Assembly: GCA_920105625.2 (NCBI GenBank)
Contig: OV050032.1
Location: forward strand, 108,794,542-108,858,541
DNA: 64,000 nucleotides
DNA from: Clusia tigrina
Lineage: Eukaryota; Arthropoda; Insecta; Diptera; Clusiidae
Direction: 5' to 3'
How positions within the stretch are numbered: the stretch's first letter is position 1; each line of letters opens with the position of its first letter. The translations under genes and the position numbers were made by a program. The notes below the pieces were generated by a model. The model did no database searches, was not told the DNA's origin, and saw only the letters and a program-made list of their open reading frames with translations. This document shows, piece by piece, positions 25,949 to 37,100 of this stretch.

Positions 25949-25996
25949 TCAAAGTTTGCAACATACAAATGCTTGTATCTTTTTACTGGAGCGTCC
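25949..25996. other. Conversion-like patch in the 2,534-bp duplication
   Basis: Around this spot both copies of the duplication agree. Within it the left copy reads CCTATCAAAG, TGTATCTTTTTAC and GCGTCCTAAAAC, the right copy (28483-28530) CCTAACAAAG, TGTAAATTTTTAC and GCGTCATAAAAC. The left-copy variants are typical of other monomer types. Agreement resumes after the patch, with the shared GAGCCCCAAATC at 26077 and 28611. Confidence 0.72.
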
Positions 25997-26722
25997 TAAA
26001 ACCTTGAAATTTTGTAACAATGAAGTACTCGAGCCTCTTGTCAATTTAAGTTATCGCTCAAAGCTATGCTACCCTTGAGCCCCAAATCAAACACTGATAA
26101 AACTTCAAACGCCCCTAACTTCTTTACGGTACGTCCTACACCTATCAAAGTTGGCAACATACAAATGCTTGTAACTTTTTACTGGAGCGTCATAAAACCT
26201 TGAAATTTTGTAACAATAAAGTACTCGAGCCTCTTGTCAATTTAAGCCATCGCTCAAAGCTATGCTACCCTTGAGTCCCAAATCAAACACTGATAAAACT
26301 TCAAACGCCCCTAACTTCTTTACGGTACGTCCTACACCTATCAAAGATTGCAACATACAAATGCTTGTAACTTTTTACTGGAGCGTCATAAATCCTTGAA
26401 ATTTTGTAACAATGAAGTACTCGAGCCTCTTGTCAATTTAAGTTATCGCTCAAAGCTATGCTACTCTTGAGTCCCAAATCAAACACTGATAAAACTTCAA
26501 ACGCCCTAACTTCTTTACGGTACGTCCTACACCTATCAAAGTTGGCAACATACAAATGCTTGTAACTTTTTACTGGAGCGTCATAAAACCTTGAAATTTT
26601 GTAACAATGAACTACCCGAGCCTCTTGTCAATTTAAGCTATCGCTCAAAGCTATGCTACCCTAGAGTCCCAAATCAAACACTGATAAAACTTCAAATGGC
26701 CCTAACTTCTTTACGGTACGTC

Positions 26723-26744
26723 TTACACCTATCAAAGTTGGCAG
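26723..26744. other. Group B to group A junction
   Basis: GTCTTACACC (T at 26723) ties the left side to the group B monomer that is also at 29254. GGCAGCATAC (G at 26744) ties the right side to the group A monomer at 24597. The exchange lies within the shared bases between them. Confidence 0.8.
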
Positions 26745-27289
26745 CATACAAATGCTAGTAACTTTTTACTGGAGCGTCATAAAACCTTGAAATTTTGTAA
26801 CAATGAAGTACCCGAGCCTCTTGTCAATTTAAGCTATCGCTCAAAGCTATACTACCCTTGAGTCCCAAATCAAACACTGATAAAACTTCAAACGCCCCTA
26901 ACTTCTCTACGGTACGTCCTACACCTATCAAAGTTTGCAACATACAAATGCTTGTAACTTTTTACTGGAACGTCATAAAACATTGAAGTTTTGTAACAAT
27001 AAAGAACTCGAGCCTCTTGTCAATTTAGGCCATCGCTCAAAGCTATGCTACCCTAGAGTCCCAAATCAAACACTGATAAAACTTCAAACGCCCCTAACTT
27101 CTTTACGGTACGTCCTACACCTATCAAAGTTTGCAACATACAAATGTTTGTAACTTTTTACTGGAGCGTTATAAAACCTTGAAATTTTGTAACAATAAAG
27201 AACTCGAGCCTCTTGTCAATTTAGGCCATCGCTCAAAGCTATGCTACCCTTGTATCCCAAATCAAACACTGATAAAACTTCAAACGCCC

Positions 27290-29300
27290 CTAGCTTCTTT
27301 ACGGTACGTCCTACACCGATCAAAGTTTGCAACATACAAATGCTTGTAACTTTTTTCTGGAGCGTCATAAAACCTTGAAATTTTGTAACAATAAAGTACT
27401 CGAGCCTCTTGTCAATTTAAGACATCTCTCAAAGCTATGCTACCCTAGAGTCCCAAATGAAACACTGATAAAACTTCAAATGGCTCTAACTTCTATACGG
27501 TACGTCCTACACCTATCAAAGTTTGCAACATACAAATGCTTGTAACTTTTTACTGGAGCGTCATAAAACCTTGAAATTTTGGAACAATAAAGTACTCGAG
27601 CCTCTTGTCAATTTAAGCCATCGCTCAAAGCTATGCTACCCTAGAGTCCCAAATCAAACACTGATAAAACTTCAAATGGCCCTAACTTCTTTACGGTACG
27701 TCCTACACCTATCAAAGTTTGCAACATAAAATGCTTGTAACTTTTTACTGGAGCGTCATAAAACCTTGAAATTTTGTAACAATAAAGTACTCGAGCCTCT
27801 TGTCAGTTTAAGCCATCGCTCAAAGCTATGCTACCCTTGAGTCCCAAATCAAACACTGATAAATCTTCAAACGCCCCTAACTTCTTTACGGTACGTCCTA
27901 CACCTATCAAAGTTGGCAACATACAAATGCTTGTAACTTTTTACTGGAGCGTCATAAAACCTTGAAATTTTGTAACAATGAAGTACTCGAGCCTCTTGTC
28001 AATTTAAGTTATCGCTCAAAGCTATGCTACCCTTGAGTCCCAAATCAAACTTCAAACGCCCCTAACTTCTTTACGGTACGTCCTACACCTATCAAAGTTT
28101 GCAACATAAAATGCTTGTAACTTTTTACTGGAGCGTCATAAAACCTTGAAATTTTGTAACAATAAAGTACTCGAGCCTCTTGTCAGTTTAAGCCATCGCT
28201 CAAAGCTATGCTACCCTTGAGTCCCAAATCAAACACTGATAAATCTTCAAACGCCCCTAACTTCTTTACGGTACGTCCTACACCTATCAAAGTTTGCAAC
28301 ATACAAATGCTTGTAACTTTTTACTGGAGCGTCATAAAACCTTGAAATTTTGTAACAATAAATTACTCGAGACTATTGTCAATTTAAGCCATCGCTCAAA
28401 GCTATGCTACCCTTGAGTCCCAAATCAAACACTGATAAAACTTCAAACGCCCCTAACTTCTTTACGGTACGTCCTACACCTAACAAAGTTTGCAACATAC
28501 AAATGCTTGTAAATTTTTACTGGAGCGTCATAAAACCTTGAAATTTTGTAACAATGAAGTACTCGAGCCTCTTGTCAATTTAAGTTATCGCTCAAAGCTA
28601 TGCTACCCTTGAGCCCCAAATCAAACACTGATAAAACTTCAAACGCCCCTAACTTCTTTACGGTACGTCCTACACCTATCAAAGTTGGCAACATACAAAT
28701 GCTTGTAACTTTTTACTGGAGCGTCATAAAACCTTGAAATTTTGTAACAATAAAGTACTCGAGCCTCTTGTCAATTTAAGCCATCGCTCAAAGCTATGCT
28801 ACCCTTGAGTCCCAAATCAAACACTGATAAAACTTCAAACGCCCCTAACTTCTTTACGGTACGTCCTACACCTATCAAAGATTGCAACATACAAATGCTT
28901 GTAACTTTTTACTGGAGCGTCATAAATCCTTGAAATTTTGTAACAATGAAGTACTCGAGCCTCTTGTCAATTTAAGTTATCGCTCAAAGCTATGCTACTC
29001 TTGAGTCCCAAATCAAACACTGATAAAACTTCAAACGCCCTAACTTCTTTACGGTACGTCCTACACCTATCAAAGTTGGCAACATACAAATGCTTGTAAC
29101 TTTTTACTGGAGCGTCATAAAACCTTGAAATTTTGTAACAATGAACTACCCGAGCCTCTTGTCAATTTAAGCTATCGCTCAAAGCTATGCTACCCTAGAG
29201 TCCCAAATCAAACACTGATAAAACTTCAAATGGCCCTAACTTCTTTACGGTACGTCTTACACCTATCAAAGTTGGCAACATACAAATGCTTGTAACTTTT
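27290..29300. repeat. Mosaic block, second copy of the 2,534-bp duplication
   Basis: Matches 24.79-26.74 kb at an offset of 2,534: TTTTGGAAC (27583), the 11-bp-deleted monomer near 28050, GAGCCCCAAATC (28611), CAAAGATTGC (near 28876) and GTCTTACACC (29254) all lie in register. It continues into GTTCTCGAGCCTCTAGTC at 29342, whereas the first copy had switched to group A. Confidence 0.82.
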
Positions 29301-30055
29301 TACTGGAGCGTCATAAAACCTTGAAATTTTGTAACAATAAAGTTCTCGAGCCTCTAGTCAATTTAGGTGATCGCTCAAAGCTATGCTACCCTAGAGTCCC
29401 AAATCAAACACTGATAAAACTTCAAACGCCCCTAACTTCTTTACGGTACGTCCTACACCTATCAAAGTTGGCAACATACAAATGCTTGTAACTTTTTACT
29501 GGAGCGTCATAAAACCTTGAAATTTTGTAACAATAAAGTACTCGAGCCTCTTGTCAATTTAAGCCATCGCTCAAAGCTATGCTACCCTTGAGTCCCAAAT
29601 CAAACACTGATAAAACTTCAAACGCCCCTAACTTCTTTACGGTACGTCCTACACCTATCAAAGTTTGCAACATACAAATGCTTGTAACTTTTTACTGGAG
29701 CGTCATAAATCCTTGAAATTTTGTAGCAATGAAGTACTCGAGCCTCTTGTCAATTTAAGTTATCGCTCAAAGCTATGCTACTCTTGAGTCCCAAATCAAA
29801 CACTGATAAAACTTCAAACGCCCTAACTTCTTTACGGTACGTCCTACACCTATCAAAGTTTGCAACATACAAATGCTTGTAACTTTTTACTGGAGCGTCA
29901 TAAAACCTTGAAATTTTGTAACAATGAACTACCCGAGCCTCTTGTCAATTTAAGCTATCGCTCAAAGCTATGCTACCCTAGAGTCCCAAATCAAACACTG
30001 ATAAAACTTCAAATGGCCCTAACTTCTTTACGGTACGTCCTACACCTATCAAAGT
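29300..30055. repeat. Group B/B' monomers leading into the 980-bp tandem block
   Basis: Four monomers: the GTTCTCGAGCCTCTAGTC/GGTGATC type at 29342, a CCCTTGAG monomer, a CATAAATCCTTG monomer with TTGTAGCAATG and CTACTCTTGAG, and an AATGAACTACCCGAG monomer. They are of the B' kind and precede the regular tandem B units. Confidence 0.75.
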
Positions 30056-33000
30056 TGGCAACATACAAATGCTTGTAACTTTTTACTGGAGCGTCATAAA
30101 ACCTTGAAATTTTGTAACAATAAAGTTCTCGAGCCTCTAGTCAATTTAGGTGATCGCTCAAAGATATGCTACCCTAGAGTCCCAAATCAAACACTGATAA
30201 AACTTCAAACGCCCCTCACTTCTATACTGTACGTCCTACTCCTATCAAAGTTTGCAACATACAAATGCTTGTAACTTTTTACTGGAGCGTCATAAAACCT
30301 TGAAATTTTGTAACAATGAAGTACTCGAGCCTCTTGTCAATTTAAGCAATCGCTCAAAACTATGCTACCCTAGAGTCCCAAATCAAACACTGATAAAACT
30401 TCAAATGGCCCTAACTTCTTTACGGTACGTCCTACACCTATCAAAGTTTGCAACATACAAATGCTTGTAACTTTTTACTGGAGCGTCATAAAACATTGAA
30501 GTTTTGTAACAATAAAGTACTCGAGCCTCGTGTCAATTTAAGCCTTCGCTCAAAGCTATGCTACCCTAGAGTCCCAAATCAAACACTGATAAAACTTCAA
30601 ACGCCCCTAACTTCTTTACGGTACGTCCTACACTTATCAAAGTTTGCAACATACAAATGCTTGTAACTTTTTACTGGGGCGTCATAAAACGTTGAAATTT
30701 TGTAACAATAAAGTACTCGAGCCTCTTGTCAATTTAAGTTATCGCTCAAAGCTATGCTACACTTGAGTCCCAAATCAAACACTGATAAAACTTCAAACGC
30801 CCCTAACTTCTTTACGGTACGTCCTACACCTATCAAAGTTGGCAACATACAAATGCTTGTAACTTTTTACTGGAGCGTCATAAAACCTTGAAATTTTGTA
30901 ACAATGAACTACCCGAGCCTCTTGTCAAATTAAGCTATCGCTCAAAGCTATGCTACCCTAGAGTCCCAAATCAAACACTGATAAAACTTCAAATGGCCCT
31001 AACTTCTTTACGGTACGTCCTACACCTATCAAAGTTTGCAACATACAAATGCCTGTAACTTTTTACTGGAGCGTCATAAAACCTTGAAATTTTGTAACAA
31101 TAAAGTTCTCGAGCCTCTAGTCAATTTAGGTGATCGCTCAAAGCTATGCTACCCTAGAGTCCCAAATCAAACACTGATAAAACTTCAAACGCCCCTAACT
31201 TCTATACTGTACGTCCTACTCCTATCAAAGTTTGCAACATACAAATGCTTGTAACTTTTTACTGGAGCGTCATAAAACCTTGAAATTTTGTAACAATGAA
31301 GTACTCGAGCCTCTTGTCAATTTAAGCCATCGCTCAAAACTATGCTACCCTAGAGTCCCAAATCAAACACTGATAAAACTTCAAATGGCCCTAACTTCTT
31401 TACGGTACGCCCTACACCTATCAAAGTTTGCAACATACAAATGCTTGTAACTTTTTACTGGAGCGTCATAAAACATTGAAGTTTTGTAACAATAAAGTAC
31501 TCGAGCCTCGTGTCAATTTAAGCCTTCGCTCAAAGCTATGCTACCCTAGAGTCCCAAATCAAACACTGATAAAACTTCAAACGCCCCTAACTTCTTTACG
31601 GTACGTCCTACACTTATCAAAGTTTGCAACATACAAATGCTTGTAACTTTTTACTGGAGCGTCATAAAACGTTGAAATTTTGTAACAATGAAGTACTCGA
31701 GCCTCTTGTCAATTTAAGTTATCGCTCAAAGCTATGCTACACTTGAGTCCCAAATCAAACACTGATAAAACTTCAAACGCCCCTAACTTCTTTACGGTAC
31801 GTCCTACACCTATCAAAGTTGGCAACATACAAATGCTTGTAACTTTTTACTGGAGCGTCATAAAACCTTGAAATTTTGTAACAATGAACTACCCGAGCCT
31901 CTTGTCAAATTAAGCTATCGCTCAAAGCTATGCTACCCTAGAGTCCCAAATCAAACACTGATAAAACTTCAAATGGCCCTAACTTCTTTACGGTACGTCC
32001 TACACCTATCAAAGTTTGCAACATACAAATGCCTGTAACTTTTTACTGGAGCGTCATAAAACCTTGAAATTTTGTAACAATAAAGTTCTCGAGCCTCTAG
32101 TCAATTTAGGTGATCGCTCAAAGCTATGCTACCCTAGAGTCCCAAATCAAACACTGATAAAACTTCAAACGCCCCTAACTTCTATACTGTACGTCCTACT
32201 CCTATCAAAGTTTGCAACATACAAATGCTTGTAACTTTTTACTGGAGCGTCATAAAACCTTGAAATTTTGTAACAATGAAGTACTCGAGCCTCTTGTCAA
32301 TTTAAGCCATCGCTCAAAACTATGCTACCCTAGAGTCCCAAATCAAACACTGATAAAACTTCAAATGGCCCTAACTTCTTTACGGTACGCCCTACACCTA
32401 TCAAAGTTTGCAACATACAAATGCTTGTAACTTTTTACTGGAGCGTCATAAAACATTGAAGTTTTGTAACAATAAAGTACTCGAGCCTCGTGTCAATTTA
32501 AGCCTTCGCTCAAAGCTATGCTACCCTAGAGTCCCAAATCAAACACTGATAAAACTTCAAACGCCCCTAACTTCTTTACGGTACGTCCTACACTTATCAA
32601 AGTTTGCAACATACAAATGCTTGTAACTTTTTACTGGAGCGTCATAAAACCTTGAAATTTTGTAACAATGAAGTACTCGAGCCTCTTGTCAATTTAAGTT
32701 ATCGCTCAAAGCTATGCTACACTTGAGTCCCAAATCAAACACTGATAAAACTTCAAACGCCCCTAACTTCTTTACGATACGTCCTACACCTATCAAAGTT
32801 GGCAACATACAAATGCTTGTAACTTTTTACTGGAGCGTCATAAAACCTTGAAATTTTGTAACAATGAACTACCCGAGCCTCTTGTCAAATTAAGCTATCG
32901 CTCAAAGCTATGCTACCCTAGAGTCCCAAATCAAACACTGATAAAACTTCAAATGGCCCTAACTTCTTTACGGTACGTCCTACACCTATCAAAGTTTGCA

Positions 33001-33160
33001 ACATACAAATGCCTGTAACTTTTTACTGGAGCGTCATAAAACATTGAAGTTTTGTAACAATAAAGTACTCGAGCCTCGTGTCAATTTAAGCCTTCGCTCA
33101 AAGCTATGCTACCCTAGAGTCCCAAATCAAACACTGATAAAACTTCAAACGCCCCTAACT
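30056..33160. repeat. Tandem 980-bp higher-order repeat, about three near-identical copies
   Basis: This is the cleanest higher-order array in the window. GTTCTCGAGCCTCTAGTC lies at 30125, 31105 and 32085, exactly 980 apart, and the AGCCTTCGC and CTCAAAACTATG monomers keep the same spacing. All copies share CTTGTCAAATTAAGC, which I did not see elsewhere. Comparing 31036-32015 with 32016-32995 by eye I find two base differences (31671/32651 and 31797/32777). The third copy breaks off near 33010-33045, where it skips two monomers. Confidence 0.9.
33005..33045. other. Two-monomer (392-bp) skip in the third 980-bp copy
   Basis: In the first two copies GCCTGTAACTTTTTAC leads into the GTTCTCGAG monomer. 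Here the same start is followed by CATAAAACATTGAAGTTTTG, which belongs two monomers further on. The exchange lies in the shared ACTTTTTACTGGAGCGTC segment, and the 196-bp register is kept. Confidence 0.85.
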
Positions 33161-33164
33161 TCTA
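33152..33164. other. Group B to group A junction, 11 bp of shared sequence
   Basis: AAACGCCCC (last distinguishing C at 33152) belongs to the AGCCTTCGC monomer of group B. TATACGGAACG (first distinguishing A at 33164) belongs to the GAGCATCTTG monomer of group A. Only 11 identical bases separate them, so the breakpoint is tightly placed. Confidence 0.82.
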
Positions 33165-36100
33165 TACGGAACGTCCTACACCTATCAAAGTTTGCAACAT
33201 ACAAATGCTTGTATCTTTTTACTGGAGCGTCATAAAATCTTGAAATTTTGTAACAATGAAGTACTCGAGCCTCTTGTCAATTTAAGCCATCGCTCAAAGC
33301 TATGCTACGCTTGAGTCCCAAATCAAACACTGATAAAACTTCAAATGGCCATAACTTCTATACGGTACGTCCTACACCTATCAAAGTTTGCAACATACAA
33401 TTGTTTGTAACTTTTTACTGGAGCGTCATAAAACCTTGAAATTTTGTAACAATGAAGTACCCGAGCCTCTTGTCAATTTAAGCTATCGCTCAAAGCTATA
33501 CTACCCGTGAGTCCCAAATCAAACACTGATAAAACTTCAAACGCCCCTAACTTCTTTACGGTACGTCCTACACCTATCAAAGTTTGCAACATACAAATGC
33601 TTGTAACTTTTTACTGGAGCGTCACAAAACCTTGAAATTTTGTAACAATAAATTACTCGAGACTCTTGTCAATTTAAGCCATCGCTCAAAGCTATGCTAC
33701 CCTTGAGTCCCAAATCAAACACTGATAAAACTTCAAACGCCCCTAACTTCTTTACGGTACGTCCTACACCTAACAAAGTTTGCAACATACAAATGCTTGT
33801 AAATTTTTACTGGAGCGTCATAAAACCTTGAAATTTTGTAACAATGAAGTACTCGAGCCTCTTGTCAATTTAAGTTATCGCTCAAAGATATGCTACCCTT
33901 GAGTCCCAAATCAAACACTGATAAAACTTCAAACGCCCCTAACTTCTTTACGGTACGTCCTACACCTATCAAAGTTTGCAACATACAAATGCTTGTATCT
34001 TTTTACTGGAGTGTCATAAAACCTTGAAATTTTGTAACAATAAAGTACTCGAGCCTCTTGTCAATTTAAGCCATCGCTCAAAGCTATGCTACCCTTGAGT
34101 CCCAAATCAAACACTGAGAAAACTTCAAACGCCCCTAACTTCTTTACGGTACGTCCTACACCTATCAAAGTTTGCAACATACAAATGCTTGTAACTTTTT
34201 ACTGGAGCGTAATAAAACCTTGAAATTTTGGAACAATAAAGTACTCGAGCCTCTTGTCAATTTAAGCTATCGCTCAAAGCTATGCTACCCTAGAGTCCCA
34301 AATCAAACACTGATAAAACTTCAAATGGCCCTAACTTCTTTACGGTACGTCCTACACCTATCAAAGTTTGCAACATACAAATGCTTGTAACTTTTTACTG
34401 GAGCGTCATAAAACCTTGAAATTTTGTAACAATAAAGTACTCGAGCCTCTTGTCAATTTAAGCCATCGCTCAAGGCTATGCTACCCTTGAGTCCCAAATC
34501 AAACACTGATAAAACTTCAAACGCCCCTAACTTCTTTACGGTACGTCCTACACCTATGAAAGTTTGCAACATACAAATGCTTGTAACTTTTTACTGGAGC
34601 GTCATAAATCCTTGAAATTTTGTAACAATGTAGTACTCGAGCCTCTTGTCAATTTAAGTTATCGCTCAAAGCTATGCTACTCTTGAGTCCCAAATCAAAC
34701 ACTGATAAAACTTCAAACGCCCTAACTTCTTTACGGTACGTCCTACACCTATCAAAGTTGGCAACATACAAATGCTTGTAACTTTTTACTGGAGCGTCAT
34801 AAAACCTTGAAATTTTGTAACAATGAAGTACCCGAGCCTCTTGTCAATTTAAGCTATCGCTCAAAGCTATGCTACCCTTGAGTCCCAAATCAAACACTGA
34901 TAAAACTTCAAACGCCCCTAACTTCTTTACGGTACGTCCTACACCTATCAAAGTTTGCAACATACAAATGCTTGTAACTTTTTACTGGAGCGTCATAAAA
35001 CCTTGAAATTTTGTAACAATAAAGTTCTCGAGCCTCTAGTCAATTTAGGTGATCGCTCAAAGCTATGCTACCCTAAAGTCCCAAATCAAACACTGATAAA
35101 ACTTCAAACGCCCCGAACTTCTATACTGTACGTCCTACACCTATCAAAGTTTGCAACATACAAATGCTTGTAACTTTTTAGTGGAGCGTCCTAAAACCTT
35201 GAAATTTTGTAACAATAAAGTACTCGAGCCTCTTGTCAATTTAAGCCATCGCTCAAAGCTATGCTACCCTAGAGTCCCAAATCAAACACTGATAAAACTT
35301 CAAATGGCCCTAACTTCTATACGGTATGTCCTACACCTATCAAAGTTTGCAACATACAAATGCTTGTATCTTTTTACTGGAGCGTCATAAAACCTTGAAA
35401 TTTTGAAACAATTAAGTACTCGAGCCTCTTGTCAATTTAAGTTATCGCTCAAAGCTATGCTATTCTAGAGTCCCAAATCAAATACTGATAAAACTTCAAA
35501 CGCCCCTAACTTCTTTACGGTATGTCCTACACCTATCAAAGTTTGCAACATACAAATGCTTGTAACTTTTTACTGGAGCGTCATAAAACCTTGAAATTTT
35601 GTAACAATAAAGTACTCGAGCCTCTTGTCAATTTAAGCTATCGCTCAAAGCTATGCTACCCTTGAGTCCCAAATCAAACACTGATAAAACTTCAAATGGC
35701 CCTAACTTCTTTACGGTACGTCCCACACCTATCAAAGTTTGCAACATTCAAATACTTGTAACTTTTTACTGGAGCGTCATAAAACCTTGAATTTTTGTAA
35801 CAATAAAGTACTCGACCCTCTTGTCAATTTAAGCTATCGGTCAAAGCTATGCTACCCTTGAGTCCCAAATCAAACACAGATAAAACTTCAAATGGCCCTA
35901 ACTTCTATACGGTACGTCCTACACCTATCAAAGTTTGCAACATACAAATGCTTGTAACTTTTTACTGGAGCGTCATAAAACCTTGAAATTTTGGAACAAT
36001 AAAGTACTCGAGCCTCTTGTCAATTTAAGCCATCGCTCAAAGCTATGCTACCCTAGAGTCCCAAATCAAACACTGATAAAACTTCAAATGGCCCTAACTT

Positions 36101-37100
36101 CTTTATGGTACGTCCGACACCTATCAAAGTTTGCAACATACAAATGCTTGTAACTTTTTACTGGAGCGTCATAAAACCTTGAAATTTTGTAACAATAAAG
36201 TACTCGAGCCTCTTGTCAACTTAAGCCATCGCTCAAAGCTATGCTACCCTTGAGTCCCAAATCAAACACTGATAAAACTTCAAACGCCCCTAACTTCTTT
36301 ACGGTACGTCCTACACCTATCAAAGTTTGCAACATACAAATGCTTGTAACTTTTTACTGGAGCGTCATAAATCCTTGAAATTTTGTAACAATGAAGTACT
36401 CGAGCCTCTTGTCAATTTAAGTTATCGCTCAAAGCTATGCTACTCTTGAGTCCCAAATCAAACACTGATAAAACTTCAAACGCCCTAACTTCTTTACGGT
36501 ACGTCCTACACCTATCAAAGTTGGCAACATACAAATGCTTGTAACTTTTTACTGGAGCGTCATAAAACCTTGAAATTTTGTAACAATGAAGTACCCGAGC
36601 CTCTTGTCAATTTAAGCTATCGCTCAAAGCTATGCTACCCTTGAGTCCCAAATCAAACACTGATAAAACTTCAAACGCCCCTAACTTCTTTACGGTACGT
36701 CCTACACCTATCAAAGTTTGCAACATACAAATGCTTGTAACTTTTTACTATAGCGTCATAAAACCTTGAAATTTTGTAACAATAAAGTTCTCGAGCCTCT
36801 TGTCAATTTAGGTGATCGCTCAAAGCTATGCTACCCTAGAGTCCCAAATCAAACACTGATAAAACTTCAAACGCCCCTAACTTCTATACTGTACGTCCTA
36901 CACCTATCAAAGTTTGCAACATACAAATGCTTGTAACTTTTTACAGGAGCGTCATAAAACCTTGAAATTTTGTAACAATGAAGTACTCGAGCCTCTTGTC
37001 AATTTAAGCCATCGCTCAAAGCTATGCTACCCTAGAGTCCCAAATCAAACACTGATAAAACTTCAAATGGCCCTAACTTCTTTACGGTACGTCCTACACC
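33160..37100. repeat. Mosaic of group A and B monomers
   Basis: 33.17-33.95 kb matches 22.4-23.2 kb at an offset of 10,750 (marker monomer at 33268). 33.96-34.4 kb matches 16.76-17.2 kb at an offset of 17,217, with GGAGTGTC and CACTGAGAAAAC in common. B' monomers with CATAAATCCTTG appear at 34.6 and 36.37 kb, and GGTGATC monomers at 35.04 and 36.81 kb. At 35.15-35.9 kb a run with TTTTTAGTGGAGCGTCC, TTTTGAAACAATTAAG, CTATTCTAGAG and CAAATACTGA begins, and it returns in group C. Confidence 0.75.

Larger units (their letters stand above)
24750..27290. repeat. Mosaic block, first copy of a 2,534-bp duplication
   Basis: From about 24793 the monomers run CTTTTTTCTGG/AAGACATCTC, TTTTGGAACAATAAAG, CTTGTCAGTTTAAGCC, the 11-bp-deleted monomer, ATTACTCGAGACTATTG, GAGCCCCAAATC, CAAAGATTGC and CATAAATCCTTG, then group B monomers with GTCTTACACC. 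The same order returns at an offset of 2,534. At about 26723-26744 this copy turns back into group A monomers (GGCAGCATACAAATGCTAG), which repeat 24.6 kb and then 23.4-23.8 kb. Confidence 0.8.
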
